DNA of 64,000 bases from Aestuariispira insulae (GTDB lineage: Bacteria > Pseudomonadota > Alphaproteobacteria > UBA8366 > Aestuariispiraceae), in assembly GCF_003385955.1 (NCBI RefSeq), contig NZ_QRDW01000001.1:310001-374000 (forward strand), read 5' to 3'. The notes below the pieces were generated by a model. That model saw nothing but the letters and a program-made list of their open reading frames with translations. It had not been told where the DNA came from and did no database searches. A program made the position numbers and the translations under genes. Of this stretch, positions 17,986 to 26,669 are shown piece by piece; the stretch's first letter is position 1; each line of letters opens with the position of its first letter.

Positions 17986-18684
17986 ATGTTGGACCTTTAT
18001 TACTGGACCACGCCAAACGGCCATAAAATAACGATCTTCCTTGAAGAAGCCGGTCTTCCCTATACCATCAAGCCGGTCAATATTGGCACAGGGGAACAGT
18101 TTGAACCGGCATTCCTGGCAATCGCCCCCAACAACCGCATACCGGCCCTGGTCGATCATGAACCGCAAGATGGCGACGGGCCGATCAGCCTGTTTGAATC
18201 CGGTGCGATCCTTCAATATCTGGCACGCAAAGCGGGTCAGTTTGGTGGCAAAACACTGCGCGAGGAGACAGAGATCACGCAATGGCTGATGTGGCAGATG
18301 GGCGGTCTGGGGCCGATGCTTGGCCAAAACCATCATTTCAAGACCTATGCGCCAGAAACAATTCCCTACGCCATTGATCGTTATGTTGGCGAAACCGCAA
18401 GGCTTTACGCCGTGCTAAACCGTCGCCTTGCCGACCGGGAATATGTAGCAGGCCCCTACTCCATTGCCGATATGGCCTGTTATCCCTGGATAGTTAACCA
18501 CAAAGGGCAAGGTCAGGAACTGGCGGATTTTCCGAATTTGAAGACTTGGTTTGAACGGGTCGGCAAGCGAACCGCAGTCAGAAAAGCCTATGACATCGCC
18601 AACAACATCAATCAGGTCCCAACCGTGACGGATGACGCGAGGAAGGTTTTGTTCGGCCAGAACGCCAATACCGTAAGGAATTGA
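17986..18684 (+). CDS. YfcG/YghU-like GST-fold disulfide-bond oxidoreductase
   Basis: The 232-residue product matches the nu-class glutathione transferases typified by E. coli YfcG. Evidence is the N-terminal TTPNGHKITIFLEEAGL, the NIGTGEQFEPAFLAIAPNN segment and the SGAILQYLA motif. Such proteins have glutathione-dependent disulfide reductase and peroxidase activity. AAGGAGAA precedes the ATG. It forms a likely two-gene unit with the preceding GST. Confidence 0.92.
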   Translation: MLDLYYWTTPNGHKITIFLEEAGLPYTIKPVNIGTGEQFEPAFLAIAPNNRIPALVDHEPQDGDGPISLFESGAILQYLARKAGQFGGKTLREETEITQWLMWQMGGLGPMLGQNHHFKTYAPETIPYAIDRYVGETARLYAVLNRRLADREYVAGPYSIADMACYPWIVNHKGQGQELADFPNLKTWFERVGKRTAVRKAYDIANNINQVPTVTDDARKVLFGQNANTVRN

Positions 18685-18860
18685 AACCAACCACTCTTTG
18701 GACACAGCTTCTGATTGCATCGTGAAAATGTGCACTGACGTAAAACTGACGCAAGAATTCAGTGTTAAGGGTTGCGTTCGTGAACTGTTCAGTTCTAAGC
18801 TACCGCACCTGGCAGATGTCAGTTGGCTGCGAGAGAGATTAGTTGGAGCATCAGATTCCC

Positions 18861-19349
18861 ATGGATAGACGACTACCACCGGGCTTGGTATTTGAGAAAG
18901 CGCCCGCTGTCGTAAAGTGGTTCAATACTGAAAAAGGGTACGGTTTTGTAACACCGCAAGACTCCGAGCGTGACGCATTGCTGCACGCATCAGTACTGAT
19001 TAAAACCGGATTGCAGGGGTTACCGGAGAAAGCATCCGTCGTTTGCGATATCGCTGAGGGCCGCAAAGGATGGCAGGTCACCGAAATTCACGAAGTGGAT
19101 TTGGAATCCGCCCCAAGCCCGGTTGAAGAGAATGATTCAGCCGCGCTTCAGGTTGGATCTGTTAAATTTTACAACAGTGCCAAGGGGTTTGGCTTTGTCA
19201 CGCCGGATGTGGGCGGCCGTGATGTTTTCATTTCAATCCGCACGCTTGAGCGAAGTGGATTGATGTCGCTGGAAACCGACCAGCGTGTCAAACTGACCGT
19301 GCGAGACAGCCCGAAAGGGCCCCAGGCCACCAGCGTCGAACTGGTCTGA
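18861..19349 (+). CDS. Double cold-shock-domain protein
   Basis: The 162-residue protein carries two cold-shock domains. The first has VVKWFNTEKGYGFVTP and the second VKFYNSAKGFGFVTP, each with the RNP1-type KGxGF motif, joined by an acidic linker (residues about 75-98). It should bind single-stranded RNA or DNA. In the first domain the RNP2-like motif is changed to ALLHASVL, whereas the second keeps DVFISI. A leader of about 175 bases precedes it without another gene, consistent with post-transcriptional control as for other csp mRNAs. The ATG at 18861 is preferred over the TTG at 18843. The next gene starts seven bases after its stop. Confidence 0.92.
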   Translation: MDRRLPPGLVFEKAPAVVKWFNTEKGYGFVTPQDSERDALLHASVLIKTGLQGLPEKASVVCDIAEGRKGWQVTEIHEVDLESAPSPVEENDSAALQVGSVKFYNSAKGFGFVTPDVGGRDVFISIRTLERSGLMSLETDQRVKLTVRDSPKGPQATSVELV

Positions 19350-19356
19350 ACCGTCC

Positions 19357-20205
19357 GTGACAGAGCAGGCAACACCGATTGTGCCTGATCACGCCGCCGC
19401 CCAGTCTTACTGGGCGGGGAAAGCGGGTGATTGGGTTCAATGGGCCGATCCTGTTGCCAGGCTGGCCGAAAAAATCAACATACCTTTCCTGGAATCTATA
19501 GACCTGGCACCGGGCCATCGTTTGTTGGACCTGGCATCCGGCGCGGGTGAGCCCGCCATGAGCGCGCTATCGATCGCAGGAGAAAACGGCCTGGTGGTCG
19601 CCACGGATTTCGTGCCCGGCATGCTGACGGGCCTCCAGAAACGGCCTGGTGCGGATCAAATGAAACTGGCCGCCGCCGATATGCAGGCCCTGCCCTTTGC
19701 CGATACTGTTTTCGACAGGATCAGTTGCCGGTTCGGTATCATGTTTGTACCTGATCCCGCCGCGGTCGCTCGCGAATGCAGACGTATTTTGTCAACAGAC
19801 GGTGTATGCGGTTTCATGATCTGGGGACCGCAAGAAGATCAGACCCTGTTCAGCATTCTGTCTCAGGCTGTCTTTGATATTCTGGGACAGGAACCGGACA
19901 GCCATCACCAATCAATCTTTCGCTTCGGCAGAAAAGGTGATCTGCAGGATATTTTCCTTGATGCCGGCTTCCATTCCGTGGTCGAAACGGATCAATATCA
20001 CAAGGCCCGTGCGCACTTGGACCGCCCCTTCTGGCAGGCACAACTCCATATGACTTACGGGCATCTCCTGACCGATCTGGACCAAGCTGCACTCGATCAC
20101 CTGAATAATCACATCCTTTGTCTTTTCAAAGATTTACCAAGAGACGAACAGGGATCAACGATCCTCAACAGCCACACCCGGATACTGATCGCCCAAAAAG
20201 GTTAA
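19357..20205 (+). CDS. Class I SAM-dependent methyltransferase
   Basis: This 282-residue protein has a UbiE/MenG-like methyltransferase domain. The SAM-binding motif I is LLDLASGAGEPA, motif II is the acidic VVATDF strand end, and the post-motif MQALPFADTVFDRISCRFG is typical of this group. The substrate is unknown. It begins with GTG seven bases after the cold-shock gene and is probably cotranscribed with it. The next interval of about 100 bases has no strong terminator. Confidence 0.9.
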   Translation: MTEQATPIVPDHAAAQSYWAGKAGDWVQWADPVARLAEKINIPFLESIDLAPGHRLLDLASGAGEPAMSALSIAGENGLVVATDFVPGMLTGLQKRPGADQMKLAAADMQALPFADTVFDRISCRFGIMFVPDPAAVARECRRILSTDGVCGFMIWGPQEDQTLFSILSQAVFDILGQEPDSHHQSIFRFGRKGDLQDIFLDAGFHSVVETDQYHKARAHLDRPFWQAQLHMTYGHLLTDLDQAALDHLNNHILCLFKDLPRDEQGSTILNSHTRILIAQKG

Positions 20206-20303
20206 GCCATCCCTTCCCCTTGATTGTGGTACAATTTTTCCACCTGACCATTTCATAACTCGGCCCAACTGAGAGAAATACATATTTCAAGTGAGGAAAT
20301 GCC

Positions 20304-21290
20304 GTGTTTTACCGACTGAAAACCCAGTGCTGGAAACTCATGATCCTGGTTCCCCTGGCAATGCTGGGCGCATGTGCCAGCCAGCCAGGTGAGTTTTCCG
20401 GACGATCCAAAACCACCATCCTGGTGATGGCGGATGATTCTGATCCCACCACCCTGGCCCGTTCCAACAGCACCCATTACCGGGTCAATGCTGGCCTGAA
20501 AGGGGCCATGTCCCGCCAGGGTTTTCGATTGCTGGACGAAAATTTTGCCGAAGCCCAGCTGGGATGGCGGTTCCATGATCGCCAGCCGGAATCCGATCTG
20601 ATCCAGGCAGCAAAACTGATGCGGCAGTCCGGGCAGGCCAATCTGCAGCCCGAAATCCTGGTTCTCTACCGCCTGCACAGTCGGCACCGTGACAATGGTT
20701 ATGCAACGGTTGTACGCACAAGGCTGGCCGGTGCGATCTTTGACATCGCCGGGAACCGATTCCTAGATGAATTTGAATTACCGGTCGCGGAATATTCCGC
20801 CCCCGCCGATTGCAATCAACGCTGCATGGACAGAGTGGTTGGGTCCAAGGCAAAAGATATATCCAATCGCCTTGGGACCGTTCTTGGCCGAAAACTTGCC
20901 GCTTACAGCCCCGGCGGCAAAGACCGGAAATATGAAGATGACCGGGATGATTTTGATAATGAAGACAGTTTCAAGCTGACTCTGGAAGGTTTCAATTCCG
21001 AGGAATCTCGGGAAATCATCCGGGTCATGACAAATGAATTTCCAGGCTACCAGGATCTTGAGCTGATCAGCAGGAACCGCACAACAAGACTTTATCGCTA
21101 TGACAGCAAAGCAAGCCGGGCGAAACTTGAAAAATGGATCGTCATCCTTCTGAGCGATATGGGTTTCAACCCGGATCACGAGGTGGACATCACAGTTGCG
21201 GGCAATCGGATTTCGGTCACGCGCCTGGATATCCTGGATCCCTATCCCCCGAAAAAAAAGCAGAACAAAAAATCGCCAAGATTTCAGTAA
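20304..21290 (+). CDS. Two-domain lipoprotein, paralogue of the exported protein at 12510
   Basis: The 328-residue product has a lipoprotein signal with lipobox LGAC near residue 26, so it should be lipid-anchored, probably in the outer membrane. The mature domain begins TTILVMADDSDP and carries APADCNQRC and EFPGY at the same places as its paralogue encoded at 12510-13514. An acidic insert (KYEDDRDDFDNEDSF) separates the two domains and the C-terminus is Lys-rich. It starts with GTG, preceded by GAGGAAA. It is bounded by its own terminator, which separates it from the long envelope row that follows. Function is unknown; the fold looks like CsgG/LpoB/TolB-N. Confidence 0.85.
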   Translation: MFYRLKTQCWKLMILVPLAMLGACASQPGEFSGRSKTTILVMADDSDPTTLARSNSTHYRVNAGLKGAMSRQGFRLLDENFAEAQLGWRFHDRQPESDLIQAAKLMRQSGQANLQPEILVLYRLHSRHRDNGYATVVRTRLAGAIFDIAGNRFLDEFELPVAEYSAPADCNQRCMDRVVGSKAKDISNRLGTVLGRKLAAYSPGGKDRKYEDDRDDFDNEDSFKLTLEGFNSEESREIIRVMTNEFPGYQDLELISRNRTTRLYRYDSKASRAKLEKWIVILLSDMGFNPDHEVDITVAGNRISVTRLDILDPYPPKKKQNKKSPRFQ

Positions 21291-21305
21291 AACCTCCTAC
21301 CACCG

Positions 21306-21334
21306 AACCCCGCCAGCCGGCGGGGTTCTTTCTT
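21306..21334 (+). terminator. Rho-independent terminator
   Basis: A perfect 9-bp stem (21306-21314 with 21319-21327, AACCCCGCC and complement, loop AGCC) is followed by CTTTCTTTT. It ends the lipoprotein transcript. Confidence 0.92.
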
Positions 21335-21437
21335 TTCAATATCTTACCAAGCTGTTCAAAAAAATGCGGCTGACCTTTTCATAGATCGTTCCAGCGCTTC
21401 GAAAGGCGCATGAAACGGATGAATAAGGAATGCCACT

Positions 21438-22031
21438 ATGACCAAGCAATTCAACAGCCCTGTAAAAGCCACCGGCCTGGCGCGCCTTGGTCGCGCGGCC
21501 ATTCTGGGCACCGCCCTCGCCTCTCTTGCCGCCTGTAACGGCATGTATGGTGCTAAACAACCCACCGGCGAAGGGATCGGTTATCATGATGCCCGTTATC
21601 AGGAAATCGCCGCAATGCGCGAATATCGCGCCTGCCGTGACGAGGCCCTGGAATTGGACGCCCAGGCACGCCAGACCAAGTCGGCCGCAAAATATATCGC
21701 CAGCGCCAAGCTGATCGACGGCTGTGAGGCCAACCTTGGCCCGGAAGCGCGCGGCGTTGCCGTTGTAGAGCGGATGCGGGCCTACGGCCTGAGCATTCAG
21801 AATTATCTGAAAGGCGGCGAGATCGCGAACGCCCAGAATAATTTCGAGCGTTTCCAGCAGGAATTTGCCGGCAAGGACCTCTATTACGCCGACGGTAGCT
21901 CTTTCACAGAAACCATGAGTGCGTTGCTCTCGCGTGAGGAAACCACCTCTTACGGCCAGTTCTCCCTGCTGAATGTGAATAGTGATCTGAAGGCCGAAAT
22001 GCGCCGTGTCAATTATTGGCAACAGAATTGA
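21438..22031 (+). CDS. Small helical lipoprotein
   Basis: The 197-residue protein has a lipoprotein signal with the lipobox SLAAC near residue 33. The mature part is helical, with a segment resembling repeated-helix DUF4398-type periplasmic proteins: AAKYIASAKLIDGCEANL and GEIANAQNNFERFQQEF. AAGGA precedes the ATG. It is the first gene of the long row 21438-28914, in which gaps are short or absent. I infer a structural or assembly role at the outer membrane. Confidence 0.83.
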   Translation: MTKQFNSPVKATGLARLGRAAILGTALASLAACNGMYGAKQPTGEGIGYHDARYQEIAAMREYRACRDEALELDAQARQTKSAAKYIASAKLIDGCEANLGPEARGVAVVERMRAYGLSIQNYLKGGEIANAQNNFERFQQEFAGKDLYYADGSSFTETMSALLSREETTSYGQFSLLNVNSDLKAEMRRVNYWQQN

Positions 22032-22057
22032 TCAGGCCCAAAACGGAGGATTGAACC

Positions 22058-22954
22058 ATGAACAGTTCCCATAAAAAACACTTCCGTCAGGCCGTTTTAT
22101 GCGGCGCGGCTTTGGCCATCTTCATCGGTTTTGGCTCTCCCGCCATTACTTTTGCCGATGTGCCGAACTGGTCGCCGAAGGCCAGTGAACGCCTGGTGAA
22201 ACTGCCCGGCAATTACTTGAAAAAGGCGATCGACCGAGATTTTGCCGGGTCTGAGCTTGCGGGTGCCATCAACGATATCGGCAGCCAGGTCAACCTGAAG
22301 AAACAAAGCATCAAGGACCTGGAGGAAGCCGCCGAGATGGCAGATGGTGACGTCCGGATCGAGCTTCGCCACCAGCATCTAGCCGAAAAGCAGGAGTTCA
22401 TCAAACTGATGGGCGAGCGCCAGGATTTGCAGCGCAAGCAAGTACAGACCCGGATCACCCTTTATAAACGTCTGTTGAATAAACTGCAGCGCGAAAACCG
22501 GGGCACGGACCCGGAAACGCAACAACTGGTTCAACAGCAGGAAGAAGCCCGCCAGCGGTTTGAAACGGTTGCCGATCAGCTGGATCTGGAACTCTTCGGC
22601 GAGCCCGGTGTCAAACAGAGCAAATATTCCGTGGAATATGCCAAGAACTATGCCGCCATCCAGCAGTTGAGCGCCGCAATCAACAGCCACCCAATGAACC
22701 AGCAGCCGGAAATGAACGGCGAGCCGATCAGCAAGCAGGATTACCTGCGCCAGTTGATCCAGACCGCAGAATCCGAAAAAGCCCTGCTGGATCAACAGGA
22801 CAGCATTCTTGGCTACATGGCCAAACTGGTGGCGCTGGATGCGCTGGCCCTGGCAGAAGACGTCCAGGACGAACAGTTGGGCTTCGACCCGGATGATGAA
22901 GAACAGGAAGATCCGCTGGCAGTTGCCAACAATGTCGATCTTTTCCTGAACTGA
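22058..22954 (+). CDS. Exported coiled-coil protein
   Basis: This 298-residue protein starts with a signal peptide (AVLCGAALAIFIGFG, cleavage near TFA). The mature chain is Gln- and Glu-rich with long helices: ELRHQHLAEKQEFIKLMGE and KLQRENRGTDPETQQLVQQ indicate a periplasmic coiled coil of about 150 residues. The C-terminus is very acidic (DPDDEEQED). GGAGG precedes the ATG. No family is recognised. A rod of this kind could span or brace the periplasm, in keeping with the neighbouring TolA-like and OmpA-like genes. Confidence 0.82.
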   Translation: MNSSHKKHFRQAVLCGAALAIFIGFGSPAITFADVPNWSPKASERLVKLPGNYLKKAIDRDFAGSELAGAINDIGSQVNLKKQSIKDLEEAAEMADGDVRIELRHQHLAEKQEFIKLMGERQDLQRKQVQTRITLYKRLLNKLQRENRGTDPETQQLVQQQEEARQRFETVADQLDLELFGEPGVKQSKYSVEYAKNYAAIQQLSAAINSHPMNQQPEMNGEPISKQDYLRQLIQTAESEKALLDQQDSILGYMAKLVALDALALAEDVQDEQLGFDPDDEEQEDPLAVANNVDLFLN

Positions 22955-22995
22955 CCCTGATGAAGCCCTTGAATAGACTTAAGGAGACTTGAACC

Positions 22996-23385
22996 ATGAA
23001 TATCTTACTCAAAAGCACCATTTTGTCCGTGGCCCTGGCCGCAGCCGGCATTACCACCGCTCAGGCGGGCACGCTTGAAAACCTGGAACGGGAGCGTGCG
23101 GAGACCATTCAGGTGATCCTGGATCCCAGCATCAGCGCGGAAGAGCGCCAGCAACGTTTGAACCAGTCCCGCCACCGACTGGTGGATATGGAGCGTATGG
23201 TCCTGCGCGATAAGGATCTAAAAGGCAAAAACACGCCCGTTGTGCGGGTTGCCTTCCGCAATTACGACCTGACCTTCCTGGCCCATGCCGCAACCGAAAA
23301 GCAGGTCACCATGACCGAACAATGGCTGGAACAGGTGGGGGTCACCACCAATACCCTGATGAATGCGCGTGTGGGGCGGAAATAA
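22996..23385 (+). CDS. Small exported helical protein
   Basis: The 129-residue product has a clear signal peptide (ILSVALAAAGITTAQA) and a short helical mature domain rich in Arg and Glu (ENLERERAETIQV, SAEERQQRLNQSRHRLVDME). GGAG precedes the ATG. Its stop overlaps the start of the channel-like gene (TAATG), so the two are translationally coupled. It is probably a periplasmic accessory subunit of the predicted channel. No family is recognised. Confidence 0.83.
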   Translation: MNILLKSTILSVALAAAGITTAQAGTLENLERERAETIQVILDPSISAEERQQRLNQSRHRLVDMERMVLRDKDLKGKNTPVVRVAFRNYDLTFLAHAATEKQVTMTEQWLEQVGVTTNTLMNARVGRK

Positions 23386-23906
23386 TGAAACAGCTTGCTC
23401 CAACCCTTGGGAACGCCTCCCGGACGCTGAGTTATCTGTTGGGTGGGGTGGTTGTGACCCTGGCGATTGCCGCCATGACCACCTCGCTCAGCATCCAGGA
23501 CATTGCCCAATGGATGGGGCAGGTCCTGGGACCGACCTTCGTCACCCTGCTCACGATCATGGTTGCCGGCACCTTGTTTTGTTGGGTGAATATCCTGCGC
23601 CGCACCGGTGAGACCGCCGTCTGGCTGGAAGCGGGCATGCATGCCGCCAATGGCATTACCACGCTGGCACTGACATTCACCCTTCTTGGGATCAGCTTAG
23701 GCATCGGCACTCTGGCAGACCAGACCCTGACACCGGAAACCGTTCAAGAGGTAATCCGGGGGCTGACCGCGCAATTTTCACTGGCCTTTCTGACAACCGT
23801 GATCGGCCTGCCACTGGCCGCTCTGCTGCGTGCACTGATCCTGGTTACCTATACCAATATCCGGGCGAAACAGGCCCGCATGCCCCTGCTGACAGGAGGA
23901 CAATGA
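23385..23906 (+). CDS. TolQ/ExbB/MotA-like proton channel protein
   Basis: The 173-residue inner-membrane protein has about four hydrophobic helices (residues near 16-36, 50-70, 90-110 and 130-155). The third and fourth carry the family pattern: TFTLLGISLGIGTL resembles the LLGLLGTVIGM helix, and FLTTVIGLPLAALL resembles the TTxxGLxxAxP helix of MotA, TolQ and ExbB, including the Thr that lines the ion path. It lacks the large cytoplasmic part of MotA and is short even for ExbB. Its start overlaps the previous stop and it ends one base before the next ATG. The likely partner is the TolR-like protein at 11738-12175 or the single-pass protein just downstream. Confidence 0.82.
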   Translation: MKQLAPTLGNASRTLSYLLGGVVVTLAIAAMTTSLSIQDIAQWMGQVLGPTFVTLLTIMVAGTLFCWVNILRRTGETAVWLEAGMHAANGITTLALTFTLLGISLGIGTLADQTLTPETVQEVIRGLTAQFSLAFLTTVIGLPLAALLRALILVTYTNIRAKQARMPLLTGGQ

Positions 23907-23907
23907 G

Positions 23908-24558
23908 ATGAAATACATTATCTTCAATATCGTGGTCGCCGGCGCCCTGGTTTATCTGGTGGCGGGAGATGATCTGCAACTGCCGACCAGCCCGACCGAA
24001 GCGATTGAAAACACGGAAGTTCGGCTGGATGAAACGATCAATAAAATCCGACCAGAAGTAGAGAAGACCGCCTCTAAGGTCGCGGAAGAGGTCGCCGAAA
24101 AGGTGGCCGCCCGGGTGGCCGATGAAATTGCCGCGCGCCTTGAGCAGGAGCGGGTGTCCTCCCTGCAAATCGCAGCCCGAAGCACTGCACCGATCGCACC
24201 CGGGCCGGACCATGTCCCGGCGCAGGCCGACCCGGTCACCGCGGCCATGCTGGACCCGGAAGATACGCTGTATCAGGATCCCGCCATCGGCCTGCCGGAG
24301 GAGACCGCCATCGCCGAAACCCTGCCGCCGATCGAAGAGGTTCAGATTGCCCCTGTCACCACCTATAAACCGATCGATGGCCTGGAGGAAGCAGTCGGTC
24401 AATCCCGCGAAATGGCCGGAGACTTCAGCCCGCCAACGCCGGACAGCATCCAGATCGCGGAAGGCGAGCAGATGATGGCACCGCGCGATCGCCAGCGGGA
24501 GCTGGATGCGCTCGCCCAGAATATGGAAATGATGTTTTTGAACCGGGCCGGCCAATAA
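23908..24558 (+). CDS. Single-pass membrane protein with coiled coil
   Basis: The 216-residue protein has one N-terminal helix (IIFNIVVAGALVYLVAG), then a helical stretch of repeated EV/EKV units (KVAEEVAEKVAARVADEIAA), then a Pro- and acidic-rich unstructured region. The topology is N-in with the body in the periplasm. AGGAGGA precedes the ATG, one base after the previous stop, so it is coupled to the channel-like gene. It could act as the TolR-like or rod partner of that channel. No known family is recognised. Confidence 0.8.
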   Translation: MKYIIFNIVVAGALVYLVAGDDLQLPTSPTEAIENTEVRLDETINKIRPEVEKTASKVAEEVAEKVAARVADEIAARLEQERVSSLQIAARSTAPIAPGPDHVPAQADPVTAAMLDPEDTLYQDPAIGLPEETAIAETLPPIEEVQIAPVTTYKPIDGLEEAVGQSREMAGDFSPPTPDSIQIAEGEQMMAPRDRQRELDALAQNMEMMFLNRAGQ

Positions 24559-24600
24559 GCCCCATGTGATTCGAAAACGCTGTTGAGGAGAGACAGGATC

Positions 24601-25896
24601 ATGAAACGGACCGGAAATTTTGCATCCATTGCCTTGATGCTGGCCGTTGCCCTGTCTCTCGCCTGGCTTAAATGGCCGCAGGATCGGGCCGAACAACGGG
24701 AAGAGACGGTTCAGAAGAAACAGAGCCCGGCTCAAATGTCTGAGACTGAAATCCGGAAAGAACTGGAACGAGCCCTGCAGGAACAGGCGCAGATGAACAC
24801 GGTCACCCTGCCCGCACCGCCGCCGGCACCAGCGATGGAAACGAACGCCGCAGTTGTGCCGGATACCGCTGCTAAAACCCCAAAGCCGGCGGAGAAACCG
24901 CTCAAAACCAGGTCCGTCTTGAAACCGGAAGCGCAAAAGCCGACCCCGGTCAGGGCGGTGCAGCCCCTGAAACAGGCTGCCCCGCAAGATCCGCCGACCA
25001 CAAAGAAGAGAAAGACGATTGAGCCGATCAAGCCCCGGAAACGGACTAAGATTGTAGAGGTTACCCGGACACCGATCCAAACATTTGCCCCCACCAGGCC
25101 TGAAACAATGAGACCGGTCATTGAGCCAATAAAACCCATCAAGGCCGAGTTGCCCCAGGATAATCAGGAACAGCCGGATCCCCAAGACCGCCCGGAAAAA
25201 ACACATGAGAACTATCCGACAAATGACAATGCCGACCTGGTTGCAGATGCGCGCGGGCAAGCGCTCTCCGCGGCAAAAGAACTCCCCGCCGCCAAGGCCG
25301 AACTGGATGACTGGCGTAAACAGGCGGATCAGGTACTCCATGTCTCTGCCAGCCAGTCAAAATCGGAGGTACAGGCCGGGCGCAGCCTCTTGCGTTTGCT
25401 GGAACATGGCTCCGGCCCGGCCATCGAGATCGCCTGGCCGTCGAGCAACCGGGAGCGTATGGCCCTATTCGACAGTTTCAACGCTTGTTTCGGCATGGTG
25501 ACCGCCGTCATGGACCGCTCCGGCATGCTCTATCGGGAAGGCGGCCGCTCCGGTAAACCCTGGCAGGTTAGCATGGATGCCTATAGCGGATTCGTCCGCC
25601 AGCCATCCGGCGCCGTCATCCAGGCGGAAGAGAAAAAGGCCGCCCTGATTCGCCGCCAGCACCGCCTCGCCGGGCCATCCACCATGGTCCGGGTTTTCCC
25701 CCGGTCTGTCGATGCAGTCATATTGGGCGGCTTGAGCCGACTGATAGGGCATCGCTACAAGCAAGCCCGCGTCATTCATGCGCGCTATCAAAAATCCGGC
25801 CGCGGGCTGGAGATCCGTTCTATCATGGTAGATGGCACCCCTGTTTCCGGAACAATTTCCGTGGAAGCCTATCGTCATTGCGGAGGGCTAACATGA
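24601..25896 (+). CDS. TolA/TonB-like periplasm-spanning protein
   Basis: This 431-residue protein has the layout of TolA or TonB: one N-terminal membrane helix (about residues 8-24), a Pro/Lys/Glu-rich extended region from about 65 to 210 (PAPPPAPAMETN, KPTPVRAVQPLK), and a folded C-terminal domain of about 200 residues. The C-terminal domain has no TonB or TolA signature I can see and may be a new type. GAGGAGAGACAGG precedes the start at 24601. The stop overlaps the next gene's start. Rods of this kind carry energy from an inner-membrane proton channel to outer-membrane partners. Confidence 0.8.
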   Translation: MKRTGNFASIALMLAVALSLAWLKWPQDRAEQREETVQKKQSPAQMSETEIRKELERALQEQAQMNTVTLPAPPPAPAMETNAAVVPDTAAKTPKPAEKPLKTRSVLKPEAQKPTPVRAVQPLKQAAPQDPPTTKKRKTIEPIKPRKRTKIVEVTRTPIQTFAPTRPETMRPVIEPIKPIKAELPQDNQEQPDPQDRPEKTHENYPTNDNADLVADARGQALSAAKELPAAKAELDDWRKQADQVLHVSASQSKSEVQAGRSLLRLLEHGSGPAIEIAWPSSNRERMALFDSFNACFGMVTAVMDRSGMLYREGGRSGKPWQVSMDAYSGFVRQPSGAVIQAEEKKAALIRRQHRLAGPSTMVRVFPRSVDAVILGGLSRLIGHRYKQARVIHARYQKSGRGLEIRSIMVDGTPVSGTISVEAYRHCGGLT

Positions 25897-26627
25897 AGAT
25901 ATCCTTCAAACCCAAGAGCCCCCTGATCCTGGCCACAGCCGGGTTAGGCCTAAGCCTGTTGTCGGCTTGCGTCACCACCGAGCATGTACCCTATGGAGCA
26001 CGGGATGAAAAACCGCTCACTCTGGGCCGCACGGTCGAATATGAGATCAACGACCGGTTCTACCAGGATGCACCGGAATGCGTGACCATTCTGCCGGTGG
26101 ATACAGGCGGAGACGCGCAGACGACGATCCACCTAGCAGTTGAAGATGCAGTTTCGCGCTATATGCGTATGAAGATGACCCGGGTGATCGATCGCACGGA
26201 CCGTCGCCTGCTGGAACGCCGACTGGCGGTCGATCTGTCTCACTCATCCGACCGCTCAGCCTACGCCCGGACCAGCCGTTGTCGCCATTTTGTCCGCATC
26301 CGCCCCTGGGGCGGCGGCAATCAATATCTGGTCTTCTGGTCACGGGAGAGCATCGGCGCGGAGGTTTCCATTGTGCGCGCCGATGACAACACCCCGCTCT
26401 GGAAAGCACGCCATGTGGCGTCACGATCCGATGGTGGGCTTCCGCTCAACCCGTTTTCCGCTGTTTTCAGCGCCTATGAGGCAAATGCCCTGTCCAGTGA
26501 TTCTGAAATACCGCTTTCGTTGGCCGATGATGTGGCCCGCAATATCGTGGCGACTATTCCCACCATGCGGCGCAGCACCATCACCCAATACAGCTACACC
26601 CCCACAAAGCCCTTTGGTACGAATTGA
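25893..26627 (+). CDS. Lipoprotein with LpoB/CsgG-like fold
   Basis: The 244-residue product starts at the ATG at 25893, overlapping the previous stop (ATGA). It has a lipoprotein signal with lipobox LLSAC near residue 26. The mature domain has an ECVTILPVDTGGD strand followed by helices and RTDRRLLERRLAV, the pattern of stress-type or LpoB/CsgG-like outer-membrane lipoproteins where a strand and a helix precede a ViDR/VeR motif. The basis is pattern, not a database match. It probably sits in the outer membrane facing the periplasm. Confidence 0.8.
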   Translation: MKISFKPKSPLILATAGLGLSLLSACVTTEHVPYGARDEKPLTLGRTVEYEINDRFYQDAPECVTILPVDTGGDAQTTIHLAVEDAVSRYMRMKMTRVIDRTDRRLLERRLAVDLSHSSDRSAYARTSRCRHFVRIRPWGGGNQYLVFWSRESIGAEVSIVRADDNTPLWKARHVASRSDGGLPLNPFSAVFSAYEANALSSDSEIPLSLADDVARNIVATIPTMRRSTITQYSYTPTKPFGTN

Positions 26628-26669
26628 CCGACAATCAGCAAAAATTTAAACTGTACAAATATTTAGAGG

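Noticed and set aside
16339-20205. A mobile element in the metabolic block.
   Set aside because: No integrase, transposase, direct repeats or tRNA target is visible.
11738-23906. A Zorya-type defence system, because of the MotA/MotB-like pair.
   Set aside because: There is no ZorC or ZorD-like helicase or nuclease gene, the channel protein lacks the long cytoplasmic tail of ZorA, and the neighbours are envelope proteins.
23845-25341. A 498-codon frame on the minus strand opposite the TolA-like gene.
   Set aside because: It mirrors the plus-strand genes with their good ribosome sites and overlaps; rich in Arg, Gly and Phe as expected of antisense translation.
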